Origin: Armatimonadota bacterium
Lineage (GTDB): Bacteria > Armatimonadota > Armatimonadia > Armatimonadales > Armatimonadaceae
DNA length: 12,457 bases
Reading direction: 5' to 3'
Assembly: GCA_014380985.1 (NCBI GenBank)
Contig: JACMIU010000595.1
Span: 1 to 12,457 of the forward strand
The notes beneath the pieces were generated by a model that was not told where the DNA came from, searched no databases, and was given only the letters and a program-made list of their open reading frames with translations. Both the position numbers and the translations under genes were made by a program. Within the stretch, counting starts at the first letter, position 1; the number at the start of each line of letters is the position of its first letter. Of this stretch, positions 6,109 to 12,457 are shown piece after piece.

Positions 6109-7209
6109 ATGACGATTCGAGAACGCATTGAAGCATGGGAGACGCAAATGTTGTCGCCGTTCGCGGCACAGGCGGCGCGGTCGCTTGGGCGCGAACGTGC
6201 CGAGGAACCCGATCCCGTTCGCACAGCGTTTCAGCGCGACCGTGACCGTGTTCTGCACTCGAAATCGTTCCGTCGGTTAAAGCACAAAACGCAGGTGTTC
6301 TTAGACCCGGAAGAGGATCATTACCGCACCCGTTTGACGCACACGCTCGAAGTCGCGCAAATCTCGCGCACGGTTGCCCGCGCTCTGCGCCTGAACGAAG
6401 ACCTTACCGAGGCGATTGCGTTGGCGCACGATTTGGGGCATCCACCGTTCGGACACGAGGGCGAGGGAGCGATTGATGCCGTGCTACAAGAGTTCGTGCC
6501 GGGCGAACGGTTTCGGCACTACGAGCAGTCGCTCCGCGTCGTGGACGTTTTGGAGAAACGCGGCGAGGGCTTGAACCTGACCGCCGAAACGCGCACGGGG
6601 ATTTTGGGGCATAGCAAAGGGCGGAGCGATTTGCTTGCTGTCGCGCCCCCCACCCCCCAGTCCCCTCCCCCCGCCGATGGGGAGAAGGGGAGCAAAGTCC
6701 CGCTCGAAGCCACGGTGGTACGCATTTGCGACCGTATCGCCTATGTCAACCACGACATTGACGATGCCGTCCGCGCCGGAATGCTCACGCCCGAATCGCT
6801 TCCGCGGGAAACGCTCGAACTGCTCGGACGGACGCACGGCGAACGCATTACGCGCATGGTGACGAACGTTATTGAGGCGTCGGAGAACGAGCCGTTTGTT
6901 TCGATGAGCGAGCCGGTTTTGGGAGCGACGAACCGCTTAAAAGACTTCCTTTTTGAGAACGTCTACACTAAGCGTTCCGAGGCCAAAGCCGAACTTGCCA
7001 AAGCAGGCGAACTGCTGAAGCAACTGTTCCGGTTGTACATGGCGGAGCCGGAACGGGTTCCGAAAAACCGGGCTACGGGCGACATGGACACCGCCACGGC
7101 ACGTGTCGCGGCGGTATGCGATTACCTTTCTGGGATGACCGACCGGTACGCGAGCGAAGTCTTTTTGCGAATGTTTTTCCCGAAAAACTGGGTGTCGCCG
7201 GGAGCGTGA
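6109..7209 (+). CDS. dgt: Deoxyguanosinetriphosphate triphosphohydrolase-like HD protein (type 2 dGTPase)
   Basis: A 366-aa HD-superfamily enzyme that hydrolyses dNTPs, typically dGTP, to deoxynucleoside plus triphosphate, tuning dNTP pools in the cytoplasm. It carries the N-terminal AFQRDRDRVLHSKSFRRLKHKTQVF block (40-64), RLTHTLEV with metal ligand His78, AHDLGHPPFGHEGE with His107-Asp108, GILGHSKGR (164-172) and RICDRIAYVNHDIDD with Asp208, so the HD metal site is complete. Residues about 179-195, rich in Pro and Gly, are an insert encoded by a C/G palindrome between GHSKGR and the LEATVVRICDRI segment, where family members are usually shorter. I chose ATG 6109 because homology starts there and an extended -10 lies just before it. 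An in-frame extension to 5962 would overlap rlmH and is not supported. Ends 7 bp from the convergent GH18 stop. Confidence 0.92.
   Translation: MTIRERIEAWETQMLSPFAAQAARSLGRERAEEPDPVRTAFQRDRDRVLHSKSFRRLKHKTQVFLDPEEDHYRTRLTHTLEVAQISRTVARALRLNEDLTEAIALAHDLGHPPFGHEGEGAIDAVLQEFVPGERFRHYEQSLRVVDVLEKRGEGLNLTAETRTGILGHSKGRSDLLAVAPPTPQSPPPADGEKGSKVPLEATVVRICDRIAYVNHDIDDAVRAGMLTPESLPRETLELLGRTHGERITRMVTNVIEASENEPFVSMSEPVLGATNRLKDFLFENVYTKRSEAKAELAKAGELLKQLFRLYMAEPERVPKNRATGDMDTATARVAAVCDYLSGMTDRYASEVFLRMFFPKNWVSPGA
6643..6692. repeat. C/G-rich palindromic element inside dgt
   Basis: Two C-runs (CGCCCCCCACCCCCC) are followed by a stem: CTCCCC (6665-6670) pairs with GGGGAG (6679-6684) around an 8-nt loop, and an outer CCC (6662-6664) pairs with GGG (6687-6689) across an AA bulge. 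This form resembles the C-rich, REP-like interspersed palindromes of many bacterial genomes. It is in frame with dgt and gives residues 179-195. No second copy occurs in this window, so calling it a dispersed repeat is an inference. Confidence 0.55.
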
Positions 7210-7216
7210 CGCCGCG

Positions 7217-8194
7217 TTACTTCCCGAAGCCCCGCGCCGCCGCGACAATTACCGAGGGCAACGTTTTGCCGTCGCCGTCCTGCGACAGTTCCCAGAAGAA
7301 AACCCCGGCGAGGGCTTGCTTTCGCGCCCACGCGCCCTTGATTTGCGCGGTTTCGGGGTTGTCGCCGCTCAAAATGACCGCGCCGGATTCGGTTTCCCAC
7401 GTCGCGCAAACCGTGTCGCGGTGGGTGGTTCCGGCTTTCAAGGCGCGGTACGTCCCCTCTTGATTTTTGTCGGCGGGGGTTGTCACCGTGTCGCCCCAGT
7501 TTTTCGTGCGAAAGCCCCGCGCATAGAGCGGGATTCCGAGAAGCAGTTTGCTCGCCGGAAACCGCTTCGTGTCGCGCCAGTAGGCAATCGCGGCAGTACC
7601 GGAAAGTGCCGGGTCTACGCCTTTGCCCGCGAAAAGCGCGGCGTGATGCCCCGCCGTGTTCCCCCATGGTCCGAAGAAATCGTAACTCATCACCGCCGCC
7701 CAGTCGAGGTGCGGCAAAATCGCGGGGGCGTCGTACCATCGTCCGCTCCAATCGGTTGAAGGAACCGCCATTGTCAACAGTTTGGGACGTGGCAACTCCG
7801 CTCGAAGCGCGGCGACAAAAGCCGACAACCGCTTGGTGTCGGCGGCGTTTTCGGGATGCTCCCAGTCCACGTCCGCGCCGTCATAGCCGAGGGCGTTCAC
7901 GTGTTTCGCCACCGCCTTCGCCAGTGCCACGGTTTGCGCGGGCGTCGCACACAGCGCGGAAAGCGCGGCGTTGCTTTCCGCCCCGCCGATCGCCAGCGTC
8001 ACTTGGACGCCGTTTTTGTGCGCGGTTTCTATCAGCGTTTGCGTTCCCTTCGCTTCGGGGAACCGCAAGCCCATCTTGTCCGCCACCGCAAACGAATGCG
8101 CGATATGCGTGATCGTCTTGTAATTCACCTTTGCCGGGGGCAGGTCGGCTTCGTTCCACGCCGTTCGGTATGCCAATACAATCGGTTTCGCCAT
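7217..8194 (-). CDS. Glycoside hydrolase family 18 (chitinase-like), apparently cytoplasmic
   Basis: A 325-aa single-domain GH18 protein. The diagnostic motif DGADVDWE (105-112) contains the DxxDxDxE signature, with Glu112 as catalytic acid. Other barrel features are LAIGGAES (68-74), MSYDFFGPW (169-177), GIPLYARGF (220-228) and FFWELSQDGDG (299-309), where the Trp lines the substrate site. GH18 enzymes cleave beta-1,4 linkages between N-acetylglucosamine units (chitin, peptidoglycan or N-glycan type) by substrate-assisted catalysis. The N-terminus MAKPIVLAYRTAWNEA shows no signal peptide or membrane segment, which is odd for a chitinase and suggests action on an imported oligosaccharide, or non-classical export. 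ATG 8194 is preceded by AAGG at 7 nt. It follows the GH5-like gene by 24 nt on the same strand, so the two are probably co-transcribed. The substrate cannot be read from the sequence. Confidence 0.88.
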   Translation of the reverse strand: MAKPIVLAYRTAWNEADLPPAKVNYKTITHIAHSFAVADKMGLRFPEAKGTQTLIETAHKNGVQVTLAIGGAESNAALSALCATPAQTVALAKAVAKHVNALGYDGADVDWEHPENAADTKRLSAFVAALRAELPRPKLLTMAVPSTDWSGRWYDAPAILPHLDWAAVMSYDFFGPWGNTAGHHAALFAGKGVDPALSGTAAIAYWRDTKRFPASKLLLGIPLYARGFRTKNWGDTVTTPADKNQEGTYRALKAGTTHRDTVCATWETESGAVILSGDNPETAQIKGAWARKQALAGVFFWELSQDGDGKTLPSVIVAAARGFGK

Positions 8195-8218
8195 TTTTTT
8201 ACCTTATTTTTCTTGTTT

Positions 8219-9217
8219 TCAGCGCGGCAGTCGGTTTTCGAGAAGCAAGTCCATAAAAGCGCGGTCTACTTGAAAACCGTGCATTTCTTCGTAAGAAGCC
8301 CCCGGACGCCCATGCTCGGCAACACCGAAATCGCCCTTGAAGTTCCAGAGCGCGAAGCCCCAACCGAACTCCTTGTATAAACCGAACAGATCGGCGAACC
8401 AGCGCATCGCAATATCGTTCGGCGTTTTGTTGTAGCAACCGCACTCGCCGATATGAATCCGTGCGCCCGCCGCCTCGACATCGCGCCACGGTTGATAGAA
8501 CTCCCGTAGCGTGTCCCGATTCCAGATTTTCTCTTGCCACTCCTGCCCCGGATACATCGGATATGGCGCGTCGGTATGCCCTTTCCACCACCGCGCCTGA
8601 TGATGGCTGACCGGCATCGGCTGATACCCGCGCCCGCTATGAATCGCCCCCAGATCGGACAGTTCCGGCATTGCCAAATGTCCGCCGCCCAATCCATCAA
8701 TAACTATCTCGCGCTCCGGGTCAATCGCACGAATCGCGGCTGCCGTGCGCCGCATCAGATCGGCGTGAATCTCGCGTGTCAAGCCGTACTGCCCGACACC
8801 CGGTGGCTCGTTTAGCAGGTCGAAACTCAGCAAGTCGCTGGAAACGCCGAGGTAGCGACGCGCAAACAGTTCCCAGTGCCAGACGAAAGCGTCCTGCGCG
8901 ATAGGGTCGAGCCACAGGTTGTGCCTTTCGCGTTCGTTGTTGTTGATACAGTAGCCCGGTGCGCGGTGCAGGTTCAGGCTCATGTGCAGGGAATGTGCTT
9001 GGCAAGACGCCAAATACTTGTCGAAATACGCCAGAATCGTCTCGTCCGGGTGGTAATAGTCGAAGTCCTTGATCCAAAAACCGTAGTTGGCGGGAATACG
9101 CACAAAGTCAAACCCGGTCGTCACCATGAAGTCCAGTGCGTTTTCGTCCGGTAGCGAGGGTAGGCGTCCCCCACCATCGTTGTACATCCATAGAAAGTTA
9201 AAGCCGTATCGTCTCAT
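8219..9217 (-). CDS. Glycoside hydrolase family 5-like (cellulase-fold) protein, no signal peptide
   Basis: A 332-aa TIM-barrel glycosidase. GH5 (clan GH-A) hallmarks are visible in order: FDFVRIPANYGFW (36-48), LNLHRAPGY (81-89), FDLLNEPPG (132-140) with Glu137 as acid/base, a central GHTDAPYP segment (213-220), RIHIGECGCYNK (253-264) with Glu258 as nucleophile, and FALWNFKGDFGV (288-299), whose Trp is the usual substrate platform. Both catalytic glutamates are present, so activity is likely; the preferred beta-glycan is unknown. The start MRRYGFNFLW lies directly at the barrel's first strand with no signal peptide, so the enzyme is probably cytoplasmic. No Shine-Dalgarno precedes ATG 9217; a TACAAT hexamer lies about 69 nt upstream (9286-9291, minus), a possible -10. 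It is first of a two-gene unit with the GH18 gene, 124 bp past the ADP-ribosylglycohydrolase gene. Confidence 0.85.
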   Translation of the reverse strand: MRRYGFNFLWMYNDGGGRLPSLPDENALDFMVTTGFDFVRIPANYGFWIKDFDYYHPDETILAYFDKYLASCQAHSLHMSLNLHRAPGYCINNNERERHNLWLDPIAQDAFVWHWELFARRYLGVSSDLLSFDLLNEPPGVGQYGLTREIHADLMRRTAAAIRAIDPEREIVIDGLGGGHLAMPELSDLGAIHSGRGYQPMPVSHHQARWWKGHTDAPYPMYPGQEWQEKIWNRDTLREFYQPWRDVEAAGARIHIGECGCYNKTPNDIAMRWFADLFGLYKEFGWGFALWNFKGDFGVAEHGRPGASYEEMHGFQVDRAFMDLLLENRLPR

Positions 9218-9341
9218 TGTTTCGTCACTTTTCTACAGGAACCGCGGAGCCGTGTAGCTGTCGTTGGCAATGTATGTATAAGCGGATTGTACCTGTAATG
9301 GCGGTGTTAAAACGTTCGGCTCACACAACGGAATCATTTTC

Positions 9342-10715
9342 TTATGCCCTACCCAGCACCGTGACCATGCCCTGCACCGTGGCTTGCACCAACTGCGCGA
9401 ACGTCACGGTTGCCATGTTTTCCACGCCGGTATGCAAGGCTTCGTGAAGCGGTTCCGTCCATTCCACGCCGATTGCCGTGCGTCCGCCGATGATGCCGAT
9501 AATGCTTCCCACGGTCGCGCCGTTCGAGTCGGTTTCCATTCCCGCTTGCACCGCTTTGCATACCGATCCGCCGAAATCGCCCTCGCCCCACAGCAGGGCA
9601 ACAGCAACGATTTGCGCGTTCGGAATCGCGTGGCGGGCAAAATGTGCGTAGCGTTCGTCCCACTGCGCGTGGATTTTCTTCACCGCGTCCTCGTACTCGA
9701 CGCCTTCGGTGCGCCACTGCAACACGGTTTTAATCGCCTGTGTCAGCCGCGATTCGGCGGGGATTTGCGCGAGTCCGGCGCGGATCACGGTAGCGATATT
9801 GTCCGAGACAAACGCGGCGGCAGTCATCGCGGACACAAACATTTCGGCGTAAATACCGTTGCGAACGTGCGAAACGCTGGCGTCGCGCCATGCGAACTCG
9901 GCGGCTTTAACCGGATTACCCGCGCAGATATAGCCCCAAAAGTCGCCGCGAATCGCCGCACCGTTCCATTCGCGGAACGGGTTGCGGTGCTTCGCGGTCA
10001 GGGGGGGAAGCAGGTTCAAGCACAGGTTGCGGTACGCCACGCATTCCGCGCCCTGCATATGCATCACCGGCAGGTTTTCGAGCCAGAACGCGGCGATTTG
10101 CTCCGGCGTGATATTGACACCATGCCGCAAAAACGCCGACAGGTTCATCGCGGTGAAATTGAGTTCGTCATCCTCGACCATCGCGCCACGGGTTTTGTCC
10201 GCCCACGCATGATCGGCGTCGTTTTCGACTAATTCGTACTGCGCTTGCAGGTCGGCGCGGTCTTTCAGGTACTCCCACTTGACGTAGCCTTCGAGCGGAA
10301 ACCGCTCGATTCCTTTCAGCAAGCCTTCGATTTCGGGGCGACGTTTGCCCTCGAATGGTAGCCCCAAGAGGCAACCGGCGCACCGCCCCGCCCACGCGCC
10401 GCCAATCTGGTTTTGTAGCCGGGCGAAATCCTGCTTGTTCAGCGGCGACAGTTCCACCCCCTCGCTCGGTGAGCATTCGACGATTTGCGCGTAGGAGTTC
10501 GGCTCGGTAAACGGAAACTCCGGGTTTAGCGGCAGTTCAATCGTCTGGTCTAATAGGTTGAGCGCGGCTTGCACGTTGCCGCTTTTGTTGAGGTCGGTTC
10601 CCAACACTTGGTCAAACCACACCTCCACAGTGTTCATTTCCCGCCCTTCGGCGCGGCATTGTTCGCGCTCCGCTTCCATAGCGACGCGGTTGGTGGCAAG
10701 CCACGAATGCTTCAT
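9342..10715 (-). CDS. ADP-ribosylglycohydrolase / Crystallin J1 family protein
   Basis: A 457-aa protein. The ADP-ribosylglycohydrolase fold occupies about 98-457: GGAWAGRCAGCLLGLPFEG (105-123), the first metal-ligand motif EDDELN (181-186; the family usually has TDDT), SHVRNGIYAEMF (282-293) and the second metal motif ETDSNGATVGSIIGIIGG (394-411; usually DTDT). Asp182, Asp183 and Asp396 are the likely magnesium ligands. Family members remove ADP-ribose from proteins or small molecules, but this divergent subgroup may act on other N-glycosidic bonds such as nucleosides. Residues 1-97 form an N-terminal extension including PLNPEFPFTEPNSYAQI (62-78), seen (from memory) in a longer environmental subfamily. 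ATG 10715 follows AGGAG by 10 nt. There is no signal peptide. It lies upstream of the two glycosidase genes and is divergent from the STN gene. The substrate is not determined. Confidence 0.85.
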   Translation of the reverse strand: MKHSWLATNRVAMEAEREQCRAEGREMNTVEVWFDQVLGTDLNKSGNVQAALNLLDQTIELPLNPEFPFTEPNSYAQIVECSPSEGVELSPLNKQDFARLQNQIGGAWAGRCAGCLLGLPFEGKRRPEIEGLLKGIERFPLEGYVKWEYLKDRADLQAQYELVENDADHAWADKTRGAMVEDDELNFTAMNLSAFLRHGVNITPEQIAAFWLENLPVMHMQGAECVAYRNLCLNLLPPLTAKHRNPFREWNGAAIRGDFWGYICAGNPVKAAEFAWRDASVSHVRNGIYAEMFVSAMTAAAFVSDNIATVIRAGLAQIPAESRLTQAIKTVLQWRTEGVEYEDAVKKIHAQWDERYAHFARHAIPNAQIVAVALLWGEGDFGGSVCKAVQAGMETDSNGATVGSIIGIIGGRTAIGVEWTEPLHEALHTGVENMATVTFAQLVQATVQGMVTVLGRA

Positions 10716-10882
10716 CGTTTCCGGCTCCTATTATCTAATTTTGGTATGGTTGGTATTCGCCGGAGCGGGGCGATTTTCCTTCCTGTATCTATCACCGAGA
10801 AATTGAAGGTGTCCGCCTGTTTGCCGGTCTTACGGGTACGCGCCCCACCAATCGGCACGAACGAACCCGGAGAAACAAAACC

Positions 10883-11509
10883 ATGACGATTTTACGTGCC
10901 GCTCTTGTCGCGGCACTCGCTCTCGCGCCGCTTGCGGCACACGCTCAAGCAACCGCGCCAACGCACCTGCCGGTCACACTCGATCTGCGCGGTGCGCCGA
11001 TACGCGCCGCGCTCGAACAGATTTTTCGCGTTGCCAACGTTGACTTCGGGATTGACCCGTCGGTATCCGGCTTCGTGACCCTGAAGGTGACGGATATACC
11101 ATTCGAGTCCGCGCTCCGGCTTATCCTACGCTCATCCGATGTGCCGCTCACCTATTCGGTAGAGGGCGGCGTTTATCTGGTCAAGCCTCGTACACCGACG
11201 CGACCTGCGGATAACCCTGCGTCCCTTGCTTTGCCTGTTGAGGAACCGCGCCGCACCACTACCTACGACCGCATCGAGTTTACCTACGCCGACCCGCTGG
11301 ATTTCGCCACCATACTCAATATTCAGATGATTCCGATTTTCACGCGGCAGGGTTTGGGCGTTCCCGGTGCGACCGGCATCATCCGCCCCGGTGCGCCGGG
11401 GACGCGAAACGGCAATGGCGGGGTTGTCGGTGGCGGTGCGAGAACCGGTGCGCCCACCGCGCCGGGTGCGCCCACCGCGTCCGGTGGCGGCGCAATCGTT
11501 GGCTTCTGA
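10883..11509 (+). CDS. Secreted STN-domain (secretin N0-like) protein with low-complexity tail
   Basis: A 208-aa exported protein. A signal peptide covers 1-21 (hydrophobic core ILRAALVAALALAPLAA, cleavage after AHA). Residues about 30-102 match the STN fold found at the N-terminus of secretins and TonB-dependent receptors: VTLDLRGAPIRAALEQI, VDFGIDPSVSGFVTLKVTDIPF, ESALRLIL, and VYLVKP. Residues 128-146 (YDRIEFTYADPLDFATILN) resemble the linker leading into the next secretin N domain, but the protein then ends in a Gly/Ala/Pro tail (about 157-208) with no secretin pore domain. It is therefore not a truncated gene with obvious decay, but an STN module standing alone. GGAG lies 10 nt before the ATG. 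A role with the pilus or another secretin is inferred only from the fold. It precedes birA by 26 bp. Confidence 0.75.
   Translation: MTILRAALVAALALAPLAAHAQATAPTHLPVTLDLRGAPIRAALEQIFRVANVDFGIDPSVSGFVTLKVTDIPFESALRLILRSSDVPLTYSVEGGVYLVKPRTPTRPADNPASLALPVEEPRRTTTYDRIEFTYADPLDFATILNIQMIPIFTRQGLGVPGATGIIRPGAPGTRNGNGGVVGGGARTGAPTAPGAPTASGGGAIVGF
11447..11479 (+). repeat. Two tandem 15-bp units (18-bp period) in the STN protein tail
   Basis: GGTGCGCCCACCGCG occurs at 11447-11461 and again at 11465-11479, encoding Gly-Ala-Pro-Thr-Ala repeats. This is a small in-frame duplication within the low-complexity tail. Confidence 0.7.
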
Positions 11510-11523
11510 CGTACCGAACGCGG

Positions 11524-11529
11524 TAAACT
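11524..11529 (+). promoter_or_regulatory. Candidate -10 element of birA (leaderless)
   Basis: TAAACT ends 6 nt before the birA ATG, the spacing for a transcript starting at the start codon. TTGGCT (11499-11504) could be a -35 with a long 19-nt spacer. No Shine-Dalgarno is seen. Confidence 0.35.
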
Positions 11530-11535
11530 GACCGC

Positions 11536-12306
11536 ATGGAAGCGTTTCGTTTCGGGGAGATCAACCGTGCTTGTGAGGAAACCACCTCGACGCAGGACGA
11601 CGCCCGCGCCCTTGTGGAGCGAGACGGTGCAAGCGCGGCGGGCGTGGTGTGTTCGGCGCGGTATCAAAGCGCGGGGCGCGGACGGCAGGGGCGCACGTGG
11701 TATGCCCCGCCCGGTGCTAACGTGATTCATACGTATATCGGTCGTCCGGTCGCGCTTGCCGAACTGTGGCAGGTCGCGTTTGTCGCGGCGGTCGCCGTCG
11801 CCGATGCAGTAGCGGTTTTCGCGGGGGATGTGCCGGTGCGCCTCCGCTTTCCGAACGACCTGCTACTTCGTGGGAAAAAGGTATCGGGGGTGCTGGTGGA
11901 AACCGCTACCGGCGCGGATGTTCCCGGAGGCTTCGCCATGCCGCTCATCGGCATTGGAATCAATGTTTTGGGAGCCGTGGACGCCCTGCCCCCCGAAGTC
12001 GCGGTGCGGGCGACCACTCTGCAAGCCGAAACCGGCACGGCGTTCTCGGTCGGCATAGTCGGCGGGCAACTCGCGCAAGCCTTAACGCACCGATGGAACG
12101 AGTGGCGCACCGGTGATGGCATTGTCACCACGCTTGCCGCGTGGCACGGGTACCACGACCCCGAAGCGCGGCGAATGTTCACGCTTCCCGGCGGCGAAAC
12201 CGCCTTATGCCGCGTCGTGTCGGTCGCGCCGGATGGCATGGTCGTCATTGAACTTCCCGACGGTTCGCGCCGCGTTATCCCGGTCGCACACGTTCTGCTT
12301 CCTTGA
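11536..12306 (+). CDS. birA: Biotin--[acetyl-CoA-carboxylase] ligase, group I (no DNA-binding domain)
   Basis: A 256-aa biotin protein ligase that makes biotinyl-AMP and transfers biotin to the biotin carboxyl carrier lysine of acetyl-CoA or other carboxylases. Motifs in order: ETTSTQDDAR (15-24), YQSAGRGRQGRTW (43-55, the biotin/ATP loop), FPNDLLLRGKKVSGVLVE (105-122, with Lys114 and Lys115 in the usual KKVSGIL position) and LIGIGINV (137-144). The C-terminal beta domain is at about 212-256. There is no helix-turn-helix N-terminus, so it is not expected to act as a biotin repressor. The common KWPND is RFPND here, a mild change. A TAAACT hexamer lies 6 nt before the ATG and no Shine-Dalgarno is visible. 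Its last 32 bp overlap the convergent glycosyltransferase gene. Confidence 0.92.
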   Translation: MEAFRFGEINRACEETTSTQDDARALVERDGASAAGVVCSARYQSAGRGRQGRTWYAPPGANVIHTYIGRPVALAELWQVAFVAAVAVADAVAVFAGDVPVRLRFPNDLLLRGKKVSGVLVETATGADVPGGFAMPLIGIGINVLGAVDALPPEVAVRATTLQAETGTAFSVGIVGGQLAQALTHRWNEWRTGDGIVTTLAAWHGYHDPEARRMFTLPGGETALCRVVSVAPDGMVVIELPDGSRRVIPVAHVLLP

Positions 12307-12457
12307 TAGTCGCCTCAATCGCGTCACACGCGGCGGCGATCCCGTCTTCGCCCCGCACTCGCTCCCCCAATGCGGCGGCGCGTTCAGCATACCCTTTGCC
12401 AGTGAGGAGCGTTCGCAGTTCCCGCGCCACGGCGGGCGCGGTGTACCGGTAGCGCGA
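12275..12457 (-). CDS. Glycosyltransferase family 1-like protein, C-terminal fragment
   Basis: The gene enters from the right edge on the minus strand; 60 codons are visible before a TAA at 12275-12277. The fragment has helices of the form AVARELRTLLTGKGYAERAAALGE, then RGEDGIAAACDAIEATI. This looks like the C-terminal helices of GT1-type (UGT or macrolide-type) glycosyltransferases, which often have 'RAxxLGxxIxxEDGxxxAxxxIE'. The nucleotide-sugar site is outside the window, so the call is provisional. The last 32 bp overlap the birA 3' end on the other strand. It is a real coding candidate because codon use (G/C third positions) matches its neighbours. Confidence 0.55.
   Translation of the reverse strand, partial: SRYRYTAPAVARELRTLLTGKGYAERAAALGERVRGEDGIAAACDAIEATIKEAERVRPG

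Noticed and set aside
6643..6692. Possibility that the C-runs mark a frameshift in dgt
   Set aside because: The conserved motifs before (GHSKGR) and after (RICDRIAYVNHDIDD) are in the same frame, so the insert is in frame.
9384..10232. 282-codon plus-strand frame opposite the ADP-ribosylglycohydrolase gene
   Set aside because: Antisense shadow; long open frames are expected opposite GC-rich coding sequence, and the predicted protein is His/Arg-rich with no domain.

Overview
The window looks like a core-chromosome segment of a free-living, GC-rich bacterium with a type IV pilus and, judging from a lipoprotein and a secretin-type STN protein, a diderm (two-membrane) envelope. Several genes lack a Shine-Dalgarno sequence and instead have a TANNNT hexamer 5-6 nt before the ATG. 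That, with the mix of genes, would suit Armatimonadota or a relative. The placement is an inference with no marker gene behind it, so it is tentative.

Layout from left to right. (1) The 3' end of a nicotinamidase gene (+) converges through a hairpin on a matrixin-like zinc metalloprotease lipoprotein gene (-). (2) A two-gene pilus operon, pilT then pilC (-), ends at a clear intrinsic terminator at about 1176-1208. (3) Across a 326-bp divergent intergenic region lies a sigma-70 family factor (+) whose C-terminus carries a domain resembling GGDEF, with the catalytic signature lost. This is the most unusual object in the window. (4) rlmH (-) and a type-2 dGTPase gene dgt (+) are divergent across only 51 bp and both look leaderless. 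The dgt reading frame contains a C/G-rich palindrome translated as a Pro-rich insert. (5) A minus-strand block holds an ADP-ribosylglycohydrolase-family protein, then a GH5-like glycosidase and a GH18 chitinase-like protein. Neither glycosidase has a signal peptide. (6) A small secreted STN-domain protein (+) is followed by a BirA-type biotin ligase (+), whose 3' end overlaps the 3' end of a partial glycosyltransferase gene (-).

How the genes work together. PilT and PilC drive pilus retraction and assembly. The neighbouring sigma factor may coordinate a motility or developmental programme, possibly with cyclic-dinucleotide or protein input through its degenerate GGDEF-like domain (inference). 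The STN protein may belong to the same envelope machinery, but nothing in the sequence links it directly. The remaining genes are housekeeping (NAD salvage, rRNA methylation, dNTP control, biotinylation) or cytoplasmic carbohydrate and ADP-ribose metabolism. I see no tRNA, rRNA, CRISPR array, insertion sequence or phage gene.
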